Origin: Bordetella parapertussis
GTDB taxonomy: Bacteria; Bacteroidota; Bacteroidia; Chitinophagales; Chitinophagaceae
NCBI GenBank assembly: GCA_943331005.2
Contig: CALQJX020000018.1
Span: forward strand, 1-64,000
Length of the DNA: 64,000 bases
Reading direction: 5' to 3'
Shown: piece by piece, positions 28,198 through 36,430 of the stretch
How the letters are laid out: each line of letters opens with the position of its first letter
How positions within the stretch are numbered: position 1 is the first letter of the stretch
Program-made: the position numbers and the translations under genes
Notes under the pieces: model-generated
The model's database searches: none
Seen by the model: the letters and a program-made list of their open reading frames with translations, nothing else
Told to the model about the DNA's origin: nothing

Positions 28198-29448
28198 TTA
28201 TGCAAGTACGCCTACATTTGGCATTTCCTGAGGATACAATTTGTTCTCCAGTTTCTCGCGGATAGCAGAGAATGCTGCCAGTGTTTCGTCGATATCCTGA
28301 TCGGTATGTGCTGCTGTAGGTATTATACGCAGTTCTATCTGACCTTTAGGGATAACCGGATAAACAACTACTGAACAGAATATGTCGAAGTTCTCGCGAA
28401 GGTCGAATGTGAGCTGAACAGCATCATACAGACCACCTTTCATGAACACAGGCGTTACCGGTGTGTTGGAAGTACCCAGATCGAAACCACGCTCTCTGAA
28501 ACCGTCCTGCAGACGACGAACATTGTGCCACAGTTTTTCTCTCAGTTCAGGTTGGTCGCGCAGCAGTTCCAGACGCTTCAGGTTGCCTACTACAAATGCC
28601 ATAGGCAGTGATTTTGCGTAGATCTGTGAGCGCATATTGTAGCGCATGAAGGTGAGTATTTTTTTATCTGCAGCCAGGAAGCCACCGATGCTGGCCATAG
28701 ACTTAGCGAATGTAGAGAAGTAAACATCTATTTCTTCTATACAATCCTGCTCGTCGCCTATACCTGCACCTTTTTTACCCATAGTACCGAAGCCATGCGC
28801 ATCGTCTACGAACAGGCGGAACTCATAACGGTCTTTCAGTGCTGCTATTTCTTTTATTTTACCCTGGTTGCCGCTCATACCGAATACACCCTCGGTAATA
28901 ACCAATATACCACCACCAGTCTTTTTTACCATTTCAGTGGCACGTGCCAGCTGTTTTTCACAGTCAGCAACATCGTTGTGCTTGTATACATAGCGGTGGC
29001 TAGGTATCATGCGCAGACCATCTATGATACATGCATGAGATTCTGCATCATAAACAACTACGTCATGACGGCCACAAAGTGTGTCGATAGCAGACACCAT
29101 ACCCTGATAGCCGAAGTTGAACAGCATTGCATCTTCTTTGCCAACGAACTCAGCGAGTTCTTTTTCGAGTTGAAGGTGGTAATCAGAGTTGCCGCTCATC
29201 ATACGAGCGCCCATAGGTGAAGCCAGACCGAATTTGGCAGCTGCATCAGCATCTGCTTTTCTTACTTCAGGGTGGTTAGCAAGACCCAGGTAGTTATTCA
29301 AACTCCAAACGATCCTTTCTTTTCCCTGAAACTTCATACGGTTCCCTATTTCGCCTTCCAGTTTAGGAAATGCGAAATATCCCGGCGCTTTCTCAGCATA
29401 ATCTCCGATTGGCCCCAGCCTTTTCTCAAATTTTGCAAATAGATCCAT
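28198..29448 (-). CDS. Serine palmitoyltransferase-like alpha-oxoamine synthase
   Basis: The protein has 416 residues of the PLP-dependent alpha-oxoamine synthase family (with KBL, BioF and HemA). The PLP lysine is K249 in YFSTFAKSMASIGGF; the cofactor pocket also shows H138 in AESHACIIDG and the pair FVDDAHGFGTMG (213-224). The motif TFAKSMASIGGF is like Bacteroidota serine palmitoyltransferases, which condense serine and an acyl-CoA to start sphingolipid synthesis; BioF and KBL usually have a different motif around this lysine. The exact substrate is thus probable, not certain. It is monocistronic, with a terminator downstream and a TATTTTTG promoter upstream. Confidence 0.8.
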   Translation of the reverse strand: MDLFAKFEKRLGPIGDYAEKAPGYFAFPKLEGEIGNRMKFQGKERIVWSLNNYLGLANHPEVRKADADAAAKFGLASPMGARMMSGNSDYHLQLEKELAEFVGKEDAMLFNFGYQGMVSAIDTLCGRHDVVVYDAESHACIIDGLRMIPSHRYVYKHNDVADCEKQLARATEMVKKTGGGILVITEGVFGMSGNQGKIKEIAALKDRYEFRLFVDDAHGFGTMGKKGAGIGDEQDCIEEIDVYFSTFAKSMASIGGFLAADKKILTFMRYNMRSQIYAKSLPMAFVVGNLKRLELLRDQPELREKLWHNVRRLQDGFRERGFDLGTSNTPVTPVFMKGGLYDAVQLTFDLRENFDIFCSVVVYPVIPKGQIELRIIPTAAHTDQDIDETLAAFSAIREKLENKLYPQEMPNVGVLA

Positions 29449-29528
29449 GTGTAATTATTTAATTAAGTATGAACGGATTAGTAACTAAATAATAGGTAAG
29501 AATTACCTTGCCTGTTTTTTAACAGGTG

Positions 29529-29536
29529 CAAAAATA
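29529..29536 (-). promoter_or_regulatory. Bacteroidota -7 promoter element (TATTTTTG)
   Basis: On the minus strand the sequence fits TAnnTTTG, about 80 bp upstream of the synthase start. No clear -33 partner is seen. Two short hairpins (cctgtt-tttt-aacagg at 29511-29526 and ggtaa-gaa-ttacc at 29495-29507) lie between it and the gene. Confidence 0.35.
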
Positions 29537-29629
29537 ATAAAAATATCATGGGCATTTCATTTGAGATTCTGCAATTTTGTAACCTTAACATCGAATTTTA
29601 ACATTCAGCATCCTCTTAACTAACTTTTC

Positions 29630-31264
29630 ATGAAGCGTTTACTGGTAATAATATTAGCATCTGCGGCACTTGTCTCTTCCTGTTCGCGCAGCAGCAAGGA
29701 GGTAAAAAGACCCAAAATAGTTATAGGGCTGGTAGTAGACCAGATGCGCTGGGATTATCTGTATCGTTACTACGACAGGTACAGCAATGCCGGTTTCAAG
29801 CGGTTGATAAACAATGGTTTTGAGTGCAGGCAGACGTATATAAACTATCTCCCATCTTTTACCGCGCCGGGGCATGCCTGTGTGTACACCGGTTCTGTGC
29901 CTTCGCTGCATGGTATTGCCGGCAACGACTGGACCGATAATCTGACCGGTGCGCATACTTATTGTGTGGCAGATACCTCTGTGCGGATAACCGGTGATGC
30001 AGAAGGAGCGCCCATGAGTCCTGCCAACCTGCTCACTACTACTGTTACCGATGAGTTGCGATTGGCAACTAACTTCCGCTCTCGTGTATATGGGGTGGCG
30101 CTTAAGGACAGAAGTAGTATTCTGCCTGCCGGCCATTTGGCAAATGGTGCATACTGGTATAATGAAAAGACCGGCAATTTTGTGAGTAGCACCTACTATA
30201 AGAATAGTAACCCCGCCTGGCTGCAGGAATTCAATAAGAAAAAGGAAGGAGACCGACTGGTGAAGGAGGGCTGGAACCTGCTCTATGCTGCCTATACTTA
30301 TGTGCAGAGTACAGCCGATTCCAACGGTTATGAAGCACCATTTAAATGGGAAAAATCACCTGTTTTCCCCCGCCGCTTCGATACCCTGAAGGCTGATGCC
30401 CGTTATGGCCTTGTAAAAACCATTCCTGCCGGTAATACCTTTACCCTGATGATGGCTAAGGCATGTATAGAAGGGGAGGACCTGGGTAAAAAAGATGCTA
30501 CCGATTTTCTGGCTATCAGCCTTTCTGCTACCGACTATGTGGGCCACCGTTTTGCCCCCAACTCTATAGAAATGGAAGATACCTACCTGAGACTTGATAA
30601 GGAAATAGCCGAGTTGCTGGAATACCTGGATCGCAGGTATGGCCGTAATAACTACTTGTTCTTCCTTACGGCAGACCACGGCGGAGCCCACAACCAGCAG
30701 TTCCTTACAGACAACCATGTACCTGCCGGTGTGGAGCATGATGCAGAAGCAGCTTCGCTGAATGCCTCTATAAAGCAGGCTTTCGGGATAGATTCGCTCA
30801 TAACTTTCACCGACAACTATCAGATAACTATGAACGAATCGCTGATCGCTACTTCTCATTTCGACAGAGAGACCATCAGGGTATCAGTTATGGAATGGTT
30901 ACGCGATATGCCTGAGGTAGCCTATGTAATAGATATGGAGCATATGGATCGTACCCCTGTGCCGGAGCCTTTGCGTACTATGGCGGTGAACGGGTATCAT
31001 CGCAATCGTAGTGGATCTATACAGGTAGTGCCCAAGCCGGGCTGGTATGAGAACGGTGGCCGTTTCACAGGTACTACACATGGTACCTGGAATCCTTATG
31101 ATACACATATTCCACTGCTGTGGTTTGGTTGGAATGTGGCAAAGGGTGCTACTGCACAGCGATATGATATGACAGATATTGCACCAACCATTGCCGATAT
31201 GCTGCGTATACAGGTGCCCAATGGCTGTATTGGTAAGACCATACCGGGTGTAGCCAAAAAATAA
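29630..31264 (+). CDS. pafA: PafA-like alkaline phosphatase lipoprotein
   Basis: The protein has 544 residues. A lipoprotein signal peptide ends at C18 (LVSSC). The catalytic domain begins IVIGLVVDQMRWDYL with the metal ligand D37, followed by the nucleophile T78 in SFTAPGHACVYTGS and by FLTADHGGAHNQ (metal site). This set matches PafA, the phosphate-irrepressible periplasmic phosphomonoesterase of the alkaline phosphatase superfamily that uses a Thr nucleophile and two zinc ions. It releases phosphate from organic monoesters independent of the phosphate level. The last residues include the metal-binding HGTWNPYDTHIPLLW region. A bidirectional terminator follows. Confidence 0.88.
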   Translation: MKRLLVIILASAALVSSCSRSSKEVKRPKIVIGLVVDQMRWDYLYRYYDRYSNAGFKRLINNGFECRQTYINYLPSFTAPGHACVYTGSVPSLHGIAGNDWTDNLTGAHTYCVADTSVRITGDAEGAPMSPANLLTTTVTDELRLATNFRSRVYGVALKDRSSILPAGHLANGAYWYNEKTGNFVSSTYYKNSNPAWLQEFNKKKEGDRLVKEGWNLLYAAYTYVQSTADSNGYEAPFKWEKSPVFPRRFDTLKADARYGLVKTIPAGNTFTLMMAKACIEGEDLGKKDATDFLAISLSATDYVGHRFAPNSIEMEDTYLRLDKEIAELLEYLDRRYGRNNYLFFLTADHGGAHNQQFLTDNHVPAGVEHDAEAASLNASIKQAFGIDSLITFTDNYQITMNESLIATSHFDRETIRVSVMEWLRDMPEVAYVIDMEHMDRTPVPEPLRTMAVNGYHRNRSGSIQVVPKPGWYENGGRFTGTTHGTWNPYDTHIPLLWFGWNVAKGATAQRYDMTDIAPTIADMLRIQVPNGCIGKTIPGVAKK

Positions 31265-31292
31265 TAATCAGAATAGCATACTACTCTAAGCA

Positions 31293-31326
31293 AAGAAGCC
31301 TGACAACAAATTTTGTCAGGCTTCTT
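31293..31326. terminator. Bidirectional terminator between convergent genes
   Basis: A perfect 14-bp stem (aagaagcctgacaa / ttgtcaggcttctt) with a 6-nt loop lies between the phosphatase and the minus-strand hydrolase. Confidence 0.8.
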
Positions 31327-31352
31327 CGTTTGTTAGAATTTGTATCGATCAC

Positions 31353-32621
31353 TTATTTACCGGCAGCAGTAGCAGTTACAAAAGCAACAACACTTTTAGA
31401 GAATTCGGCACTTATTGGCAGGGATGCCTTTGTATAGGTGGTCATATTGCCAACTCTGTCAGCAGGTGCCAGTTTCAGCACATGGTTCATGTCTTTTATA
31501 ACTTTCACAGTAGCTTTCGGGTAAGCTGCTTTCAGTATATCTGCCTCTTCGGTTGGAACCTGCAGGTCATTGTTGCCCTGAATAACCAATACCGGACAAG
31601 ATAGTTTTTTGATCTCTTCCGAAGGATCCAGTTTGATCCAGGATTTGATATAGGGCTGAATTTCAGGACGGAACAGCGATGCGAGAGATGGATCTACATT
31701 CTTAACAGTATGTCCCTTGCTCATGCTATCCATAATAAAGGCCGCTTTCAGCGACAATTCTTCAGACTGGGCTGCTATCTGGCGCACAATGATCTTGTCG
31801 GCTTTGTCGCCAAGACCAGCTATAGATATATAACCGTTTGCTTTTTCTCTTGCAGCTGCCATCATACCCACCAGAGAGCCCTCGCTATGACCGGCAACTA
31901 TTACCGATGAGAAGCGTTTGTCGTTTTTGAGCATCTTCACAAAACCGGCTGCATCATTTACCATGTCTTCAAAGAGGAGTCCGTTCTCGTCTTTCAGCGA
32001 ACCTGCACTTTCTCCCACACCGCGTTTGTCGTAGCGCACAGAGGCTATGCCTGCTTTTTTCAGCGAATCGGCCAGCATTTTGAAGGCATTAGTTTCCATT
32101 GTAGCCTGATTGCAGTTGCGGTCTGTAGGGCCGCTGCCTGCTATAAGCAGCACTACCGGTACGGCCTTTGTGCCTTCAGGAGCTTCCAGCGTGCCATAGA
32201 GGTTGCCGGTAGGCGATTTGTAGATGAAATTAGAAGCCACTTTTGGTGCTCCTGCTTCTGTGTATGGTATAAACCGGAAAGCCTCCAGTTTATTGGTCTT
32301 ATCCAGCGAAATGACCAATGTTTGTACCGTATTGGCAAAGTTTAGTTTATAATAGTTGAACTGACCCTCCTGCTTTACATAGGAATAGGTCTTCAGTTCG
32401 CCAAACTGGTTGTACTGCATACCCATTGTTTCTCCGGTCTTTTCAGGAGTGATCGCTTTTTTGATCCGGTCTGAGAAAGTGTTGTAGATGTCGTTATACT
32501 GTTTATTGTTGTATTGCGACTGGAACATATTCACTGCCTTGTCAAAGTCGGCCTTAGTTTGGGCAGAAAGATTCATGGCAGCTGCAATGAATAAGGAGGC
32601 AGAGAGGAAAACTTTTTTCAT
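31353..32621 (-). CDS. Exported alpha/beta hydrolase with DUF3887-like N-terminal domain
   Basis: The protein has 422 residues with a signal peptide (about 1-20). Residues 20-120 look like the DUF3887/SnoaL-like domain often fused to such hydrolases (FDKAVNMFQSQYNNKQYNDIY). The hydrolase core starts at about 150: oxyanion segment IAGSGPTDRNCN, DKRGVGES, the nucleophile S246 in GHSEGS, and the acid/base residues near the end (VLVIQGNNDLQVP and MNHVLKLAP). It probably cleaves small esters or amides in the periplasm; substrate unknown. It is the last gene of a DUF2089 regulator operon. Confidence 0.87.
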   Translation of the reverse strand: MKKVFLSASLFIAAAMNLSAQTKADFDKAVNMFQSQYNNKQYNDIYNTFSDRIKKAITPEKTGETMGMQYNQFGELKTYSYVKQEGQFNYYKLNFANTVQTLVISLDKTNKLEAFRFIPYTEAGAPKVASNFIYKSPTGNLYGTLEAPEGTKAVPVVLLIAGSGPTDRNCNQATMETNAFKMLADSLKKAGIASVRYDKRGVGESAGSLKDENGLLFEDMVNDAAGFVKMLKNDKRFSSVIVAGHSEGSLVGMMAAAREKANGYISIAGLGDKADKIIVRQIAAQSEELSLKAAFIMDSMSKGHTVKNVDPSLASLFRPEIQPYIKSWIKLDPSEEIKKLSCPVLVIQGNNDLQVPTEEADILKAAYPKATVKVIKDMNHVLKLAPADRVGNMTTYTKASLPISAEFSKSVVAFVTATAAGK

Positions 32622-32638
32622 AAAAAACGATTGTATGG

Positions 32639-33199
32639 TTATTGATATAGGAAGAGTGAGTATATGATTTTACTGAGTATCTCTGCAATGAGCAGTGTCG
32701 CAATGAATATACCAACGGATTTACCATCTTTCATATTGCATGATGTGCGATAGGCATTGTAGTAGAGTGCCACCATCCATATCATAAATACCATAGACAC
32801 CATCATGCACAATATCATTGGGGCCGTAAGGCTTTCCAGCAATTTTTCGGGTATTCTGGTTTCTGGAAGCTGAATACCGAACCCGGCAAGCGCCACTACA
32901 TAAGCGGGCCAACGAGCCAGTGCCAGTGTGCCGGCAACATCTATGAGGCGTATGGCTGACCTTGAAAAGATCCTGCCAGCTGCAAAGATAACCAGTACCA
33001 TGCAGAGCCAGTTGATAAGCTGCTCTGCGAAATAATAGCCAATTGGTGTTATGGCACCGGTATGAGCATCGAGCACCCCGTCGAAGTGGGTATTGCTGAA
33101 ATAGCCAACTACTGCCGTTGCAGCCATTACAACCAGACCTATAATTAGTGCCTTACCACCGGCTACATAGATAAAGGGGTTTAAAAGCCATTTTTTCAT
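32639..33199 (-). CDS. Five-helix membrane protein, Yip1-like
   Basis: The protein has 186 residues with about five transmembrane helices (around 17-37, 57-78, 90-108, 124-146 and 160-180). The pattern, N-terminal WLLNPF segment then a loop and helices, resembles the Yip1-domain proteins of bacteria, but similarity is only moderate. Its start overlaps the upstream DUF2089 gene by 4 bp, and the hydrolase follows after 17 bp, so these three genes form one transcription unit. Function is not known; it may couple the regulator to a membrane signal. Confidence 0.7.
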   Translation of the reverse strand: MKKWLLNPFIYVAGGKALIIGLVVMAATAVVGYFSNTHFDGVLDAHTGAITPIGYYFAEQLINWLCMVLVIFAAGRIFSRSAIRLIDVAGTLALARWPAYVVALAGFGIQLPETRIPEKLLESLTAPMILCMMVSMVFMIWMVALYYNAYRTSCNMKDGKSVGIFIATLLIAEILSKIIYSLFLYQ

Positions 33200-33486
33200 T
33201 TGTCAGACTGCAGGTTTTTTTCTGTGATGTTTATCTTTTCAATAATATCGTCGAGCAGGTTGCGTACGGTAGGGTAGCTGAGGCCTAGTTGTTGTGCCAT
33301 GATCTTGAGGCTACCACTGCTTTTTACGAATGCAGTTATAAAGTCCTGTTCTTCCTTATTGAGGCTGGCCAGTAAAGGCAAGCTGAATGAACCTGAGACC
33401 TCTGTCTGACAATTACTGCATACCAGACTCTTTACACTCAGTACAGAGGTGCAACTGGGACACTTATGAGGTAAGTTCTTTTGCAT
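33196..33486 (-). CDS. DUF2089-type zinc-ribbon HTH regulator
   Basis: The protein has 96 residues. An N-terminal zinc ribbon (CPSC at 9-12, then CSNC) precedes an HTH: DFITAFVKSSGSLKIMAQQL then GLSYPTVRNLLDDIIEKI. This is the layout of DUF2089 proteins, small cytosolic regulators. It heads an operon with a membrane protein and a hydrolase. Two identical 12-bp repeats, 21 bp apart, lie upstream and could be its operator, suggesting autoregulation. Confidence 0.82.
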   Translation of the reverse strand: MQKNLPHKCPSCTSVLSVKSLVCSNCQTEVSGSFSLPLLASLNKEEQDFITAFVKSSGSLKIMAQQLGLSYPTVRNLLDDIIEKINITEKNLQSDK

Positions 33487-33496
33487 ATTGATGATA

Positions 33497-33504
33497 CAAA
33501 AGTA
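33497..33504 (-). promoter_or_regulatory. Bacteroidota -7 promoter element (TACTTTTG)
   Basis: The minus-strand sequence matches TAnnTTTG and lies 11 bp before the regulator's ATG, giving a very short leader. No strict -33 element is seen; the space is occupied by the repeats at 33513-33545. Confidence 0.4.
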
Positions 33505-33512
33505 ATGATTAT

Positions 33513-33545
33513 TTTAATAAAATTTAGTTTTAGTTTAATAAAATT
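33513..33545. promoter_or_regulatory. Two direct 12-bp repeats (possible operator) upstream of DUF2089 gene
   Basis: tttaataaaatt occurs at 33513-33524 and again at 33534-33545, exactly 21 bp apart (two helical turns), followed by an inverted partial copy gaattttatt at 33546-33555. They overlap the expected -33 region. Confidence 0.45.
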
Positions 33546-33660
33546 GAATTTTATTTTCTTTTTGAGGTAAATTGATTGAAGTATACAGCGATATATGCAC
33601 ATAACTGATTTAAGAGCTATGTGAGTTGGTTTTGAAAAAGGAGGAGGGAATGAGATGGGA

Positions 33661-34680
33661 TTATTCCATCATCTGGCCTATCATTTCTTTCAGCAGTTCT
33701 TTGTCACTTGCTGTGTTCTTGATACCAACTGCCATGGTGCTGTATTTGGCCAGCAACAGCAAGCAGCGTTCTACCCTGTACAGGGGCCAGCTGGGCAAAG
33801 ACTCCATCACACTTTTTACAAAGTATGGCGACATGCCCATGGCTGCAGCAGCTTCCTTATCGGGTTTGTTGCGCACAAAATGGGCAATATACATCCTGTT
33901 GAAATGGGTGTAAAGTGTACCTATGAGCAGGGGCATGGGTGCAGCCTTTGTATTTGCCAGAAAGTAGTGCAACATACTATATAGCTTCTCTCTGTTGTTG
34001 CCGGTAAGTACGCCGGGGAAGTCGAAAATGTTGTAGTCTTTACTGATGCCTATATACTTATTGATCAGTTGCAGGGTCAATTTATTTTCGCCCGGCACAT
34101 TGATGCGTATCTTCTCTATTTCGTTCTCGATCTTTTGCAGGTCGCTACCCAGATAAGAAGCAAGAATCTCTGCTTCCTGCCTGCCGACAAGAAAGCCTGT
34201 TTCCCTGCCATAGCTTTCTATCCATTCGGGTAGTTTTTCATCTTTCAGCTTATCTGAGGTGAAGTGAATACCTTTTTCCTTTACCCTTTTCACGAAGCGG
34301 GTCTTACTATCGGCTTTTTTGAAGGGGTGTTCTATGAGGAAAACGGTATGGGGAGAAGGTTTTTCAACATAGCTCAGCAATACATTCAGTCCTTTTTCTT
34401 CTTCTGTACCTTTAAGTTGCGCGGCATCGCGCAGTATCACAACCTGCTTTTCGGCAAACATCGGGAAACGTTTGCAGGCGTTCAGCACATCAGACCAAAG
34501 GGCGTCTTTGCCATAAAGCACGGTCAGATTAAAGTCCCGCTCTGCCTCTGTGAGTATACTATTTTCGAAAAGATGGGTGATCTTGTCGAGATAATAGTTC
34601 TCTTCTCCGTCTATGAGATAGACAGGAGCAAACTGTTTCAATTTTACAGATTGCAGTATCTTATTGTATTCGGCATTCAT
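33661..34680 (-). CDS. holA: DNA polymerase III delta subunit
   Basis: The protein has 339 residues, the usual size for HolA. The N-terminus (FAPVYLIDGEENYYLDKI) is the characteristic ATPase-like start of the clamp-loader delta subunit, followed by FNLTVLYGKD, KRFPMFAEKQVVILRDA and LIEHPFKKADSKTRFVKRV in the order of the family. The C-terminal helical collar part is at about 225-339. Delta opens the sliding clamp in the clamp loader complex. It is divergent from the next gene, with about 150 bp between. Confidence 0.9.
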   Translation of the reverse strand: MNAEYNKILQSVKLKQFAPVYLIDGEENYYLDKITHLFENSILTEAERDFNLTVLYGKDALWSDVLNACKRFPMFAEKQVVILRDAAQLKGTEEEKGLNVLLSYVEKPSPHTVFLIEHPFKKADSKTRFVKRVKEKGIHFTSDKLKDEKLPEWIESYGRETGFLVGRQEAEILASYLGSDLQKIENEIEKIRINVPGENKLTLQLINKYIGISKDYNIFDFPGVLTGNNREKLYSMLHYFLANTKAAPMPLLIGTLYTHFNRMYIAHFVRNKPDKEAAAAMGMSPYFVKSVMESLPSWPLYRVERCLLLLAKYSTMAVGIKNTASDKELLKEMIGQMME

Positions 34681-34836
34681 CGGTGCGGTGAAATTACTGA
34701 AAAACGGCCAACAGTTATCGGGCTATTCGCAGCGGGGGCTAAGTAGTTTTTATTAACAAGTGTGCAAACTTATACTTGCCTGGCAGGGAGGGTAAACGCT
34801 CTATTTTGTTATTTTTGTGGGGTAAGTATACGTGTA

Positions 34837-35685
34837 ATGATCTATCATATAGTAATAGGGGATATGGCCGCTACTCCAGTAGCCGAGGCAATAGCTGCTA
34901 CTCCCGAAATGGCAGGAGAGGTAGTAGTGATAAGGGATCTGCTTAATCTGGGGCCTTTGCAGAAAACTGCAGATGGGCAGAAATTCTCTGAGTTGCGCAG
35001 CGCTTTCTGGCAGGAAGTAACCCACAACGACAAGAACCCGGTAGTGGTAGATGATACCGAGCGCATACTGCAGGTAAGTGCTGCCATGGCAGGCAACGAA
35101 GAGATAAAAGCATGGTTGTGGGTAGCCCCCTGGCCGGCAGATATATGCACCTGGCTATGGCTTACGAAGTATCTGGGCAAGTATCCGGGCAGATTTTATG
35201 TGGTGAATATAGCAGGCCTGCCGTTCCTTGATGCCAACGGAAAGGTGTTTTACCCAAAGAATATCAGTGAGCTGGAGACCAAAGAGGTGGTAAAGGCAAG
35301 AAAACTGGCACGTCAGGTAAGCTATGCAGAAATAGAGACCGATGAAGACGACTGGCGCAAGCTGACCGATGGGAATACAGGTGTTCGGATACTGGAGAGT
35401 GGCAAAAGAATAGGGCAGAAAGGCGCAGATCATTATGATGCACAGCTAATAAGTTTCTGTTTGCAGCAATTCCAGAAGGCCTCCAAAATAGCAAATCAGG
35501 CTATAGCCAAGTTCAATATTCCTACCGGAGACTTGTTTCTGGGCTGGCGATTGAGGATACTGGCTGAACTAGATCTTTTGCATATGCAGGGCGATCCGGC
35601 AAAGTCTATGAAGGACTTTGATGTGAAATTGCCCAGTGGTACTCTGAATTTTGGCGACGAAGAGCAACCTGTAGCAAAGGCATAA
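34837..35685 (+). CDS. DUF1835-domain protein
   Basis: From the Met at 34837 the protein has 282 residues; an earlier Met at 34762 would add a poor Cys-rich stretch. It begins MIYHIVIGDMAATPVAEAI and continues with VVVIRDLLNLGPL and WLWVAPWPADICTWLWL, which recall DUF1835 proteins, a family of unknown function. A C-terminal part (WRKLTDGNTGVRIL to RILAELDLLHMQGDP) matches the DUF3658-like partner often fused to it. There is no signal peptide. A hairpin terminator follows. Confidence 0.75.
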   Translation: MIYHIVIGDMAATPVAEAIAATPEMAGEVVVIRDLLNLGPLQKTADGQKFSELRSAFWQEVTHNDKNPVVVDDTERILQVSAAMAGNEEIKAWLWVAPWPADICTWLWLTKYLGKYPGRFYVVNIAGLPFLDANGKVFYPKNISELETKEVVKARKLARQVSYAEIETDEDDWRKLTDGNTGVRILESGKRIGQKGADHYDAQLISFCLQQFQKASKIANQAIAKFNIPTGDLFLGWRLRILAELDLLHMQGDPAKSMKDFDVKLPSGTLNFGDEEQPVAKA

Positions 35686-35707
35686 AACAGCAAAAGGTTT
35701 AAAAAAT

Positions 35708-35742
35708 AATAGCCGGCAATACAAAATGTACTGCCGGCTATT
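35708..35742 (+). terminator. Hairpin terminator
   Basis: An 11-bp stem (aatagccggca / tgccggctatt) with a 13-nt loop and a following T-rich tract, 22 bp after the DUF1835 gene stop. It can act in both directions towards the convergent carbonic anhydrase. Confidence 0.75.
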
Positions 35743-35761
35743 TTGTTTTGTTAGGTGTAAT

Positions 35762-36400
35762 TTACTTAATCTCCAGCCTGAAGACCTTCGGCAATTCATC
35801 GGTATTGGTGAAGGTGACATTCAGGTCTTTCAGAATGCCGTCGTGTATGTCATATACCCAGCCGTGAATGTATAATGGCTGGTTCCTCATCCATGCGTTT
35901 TGTACAATAGGGGTTTTGCTCAGGTCGTGTACCTGTTCTATCACATTCAGTTCCACAAACCTTCTCAGACGATCGTTCTTGTCTTCAATGGCATCCAGCT
36001 CAGCATTATGTGTTTTATAAACTTCTTTTATGTTGCGCAACCAGTGGTCTATAAGTCCGAATTGTTTGTTACTCATAGCTGCTTCTACACCACCGCAGCC
36101 ATAATGGCCGCAAACTATAATGTGTTTTACCTTCAGCACGTCTACCGCATATGCCAGTACACTAAGCAGGTTCAGATCGCTGTGCACTACCATATTTGCA
36201 ATGTTCCTGTGTACAAACATTTCACCTGGTTTGGTACCTGTTATCTCATTTGCAGGTACCCTGCTGTCAGAACAACCAATCCATAAGTACTCGGGTGTTT
36301 GTCCTTTAGCCAAGTTGCTGAAATACTCAGGATCTAAGTCTGTCATTTCTGCAACCCACTTCTTGTTATTTATTAATAACTGCTTATATGATTTTTCCAT
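35762..36400 (-). CDS. can: Beta-class carbonic anhydrase
   Basis: The protein has 212 residues. The zinc ligands are visible: C43 in WIGCSDSR, H99 and C102 in VCGHYGCGG, with D45 and R47 in SDSR forming the catalytic dyad of beta-class enzymes. It interconverts CO2 and bicarbonate in the cytosol. The gene lies 30 bp after a SulP transporter gene on the same strand, so the pair likely supplies bicarbonate. Family length is normal, no signal peptide. Confidence 0.95.
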   Translation of the reverse strand: MEKSYKQLLINNKKWVAEMTDLDPEYFSNLAKGQTPEYLWIGCSDSRVPANEITGTKPGEMFVHRNIANMVVHSDLNLLSVLAYAVDVLKVKHIIVCGHYGCGGVEAAMSNKQFGLIDHWLRNIKEVYKTHNAELDAIEDKNDRLRRFVELNVIEQVHDLSKTPIVQNAWMRNQPLYIHGWVYDIHDGILKDLNVTFTNTDELPKVFRLEIK

Positions 36401-36430
36401 TTTTTCTATTTAAATTTCTGTTATTGTATT

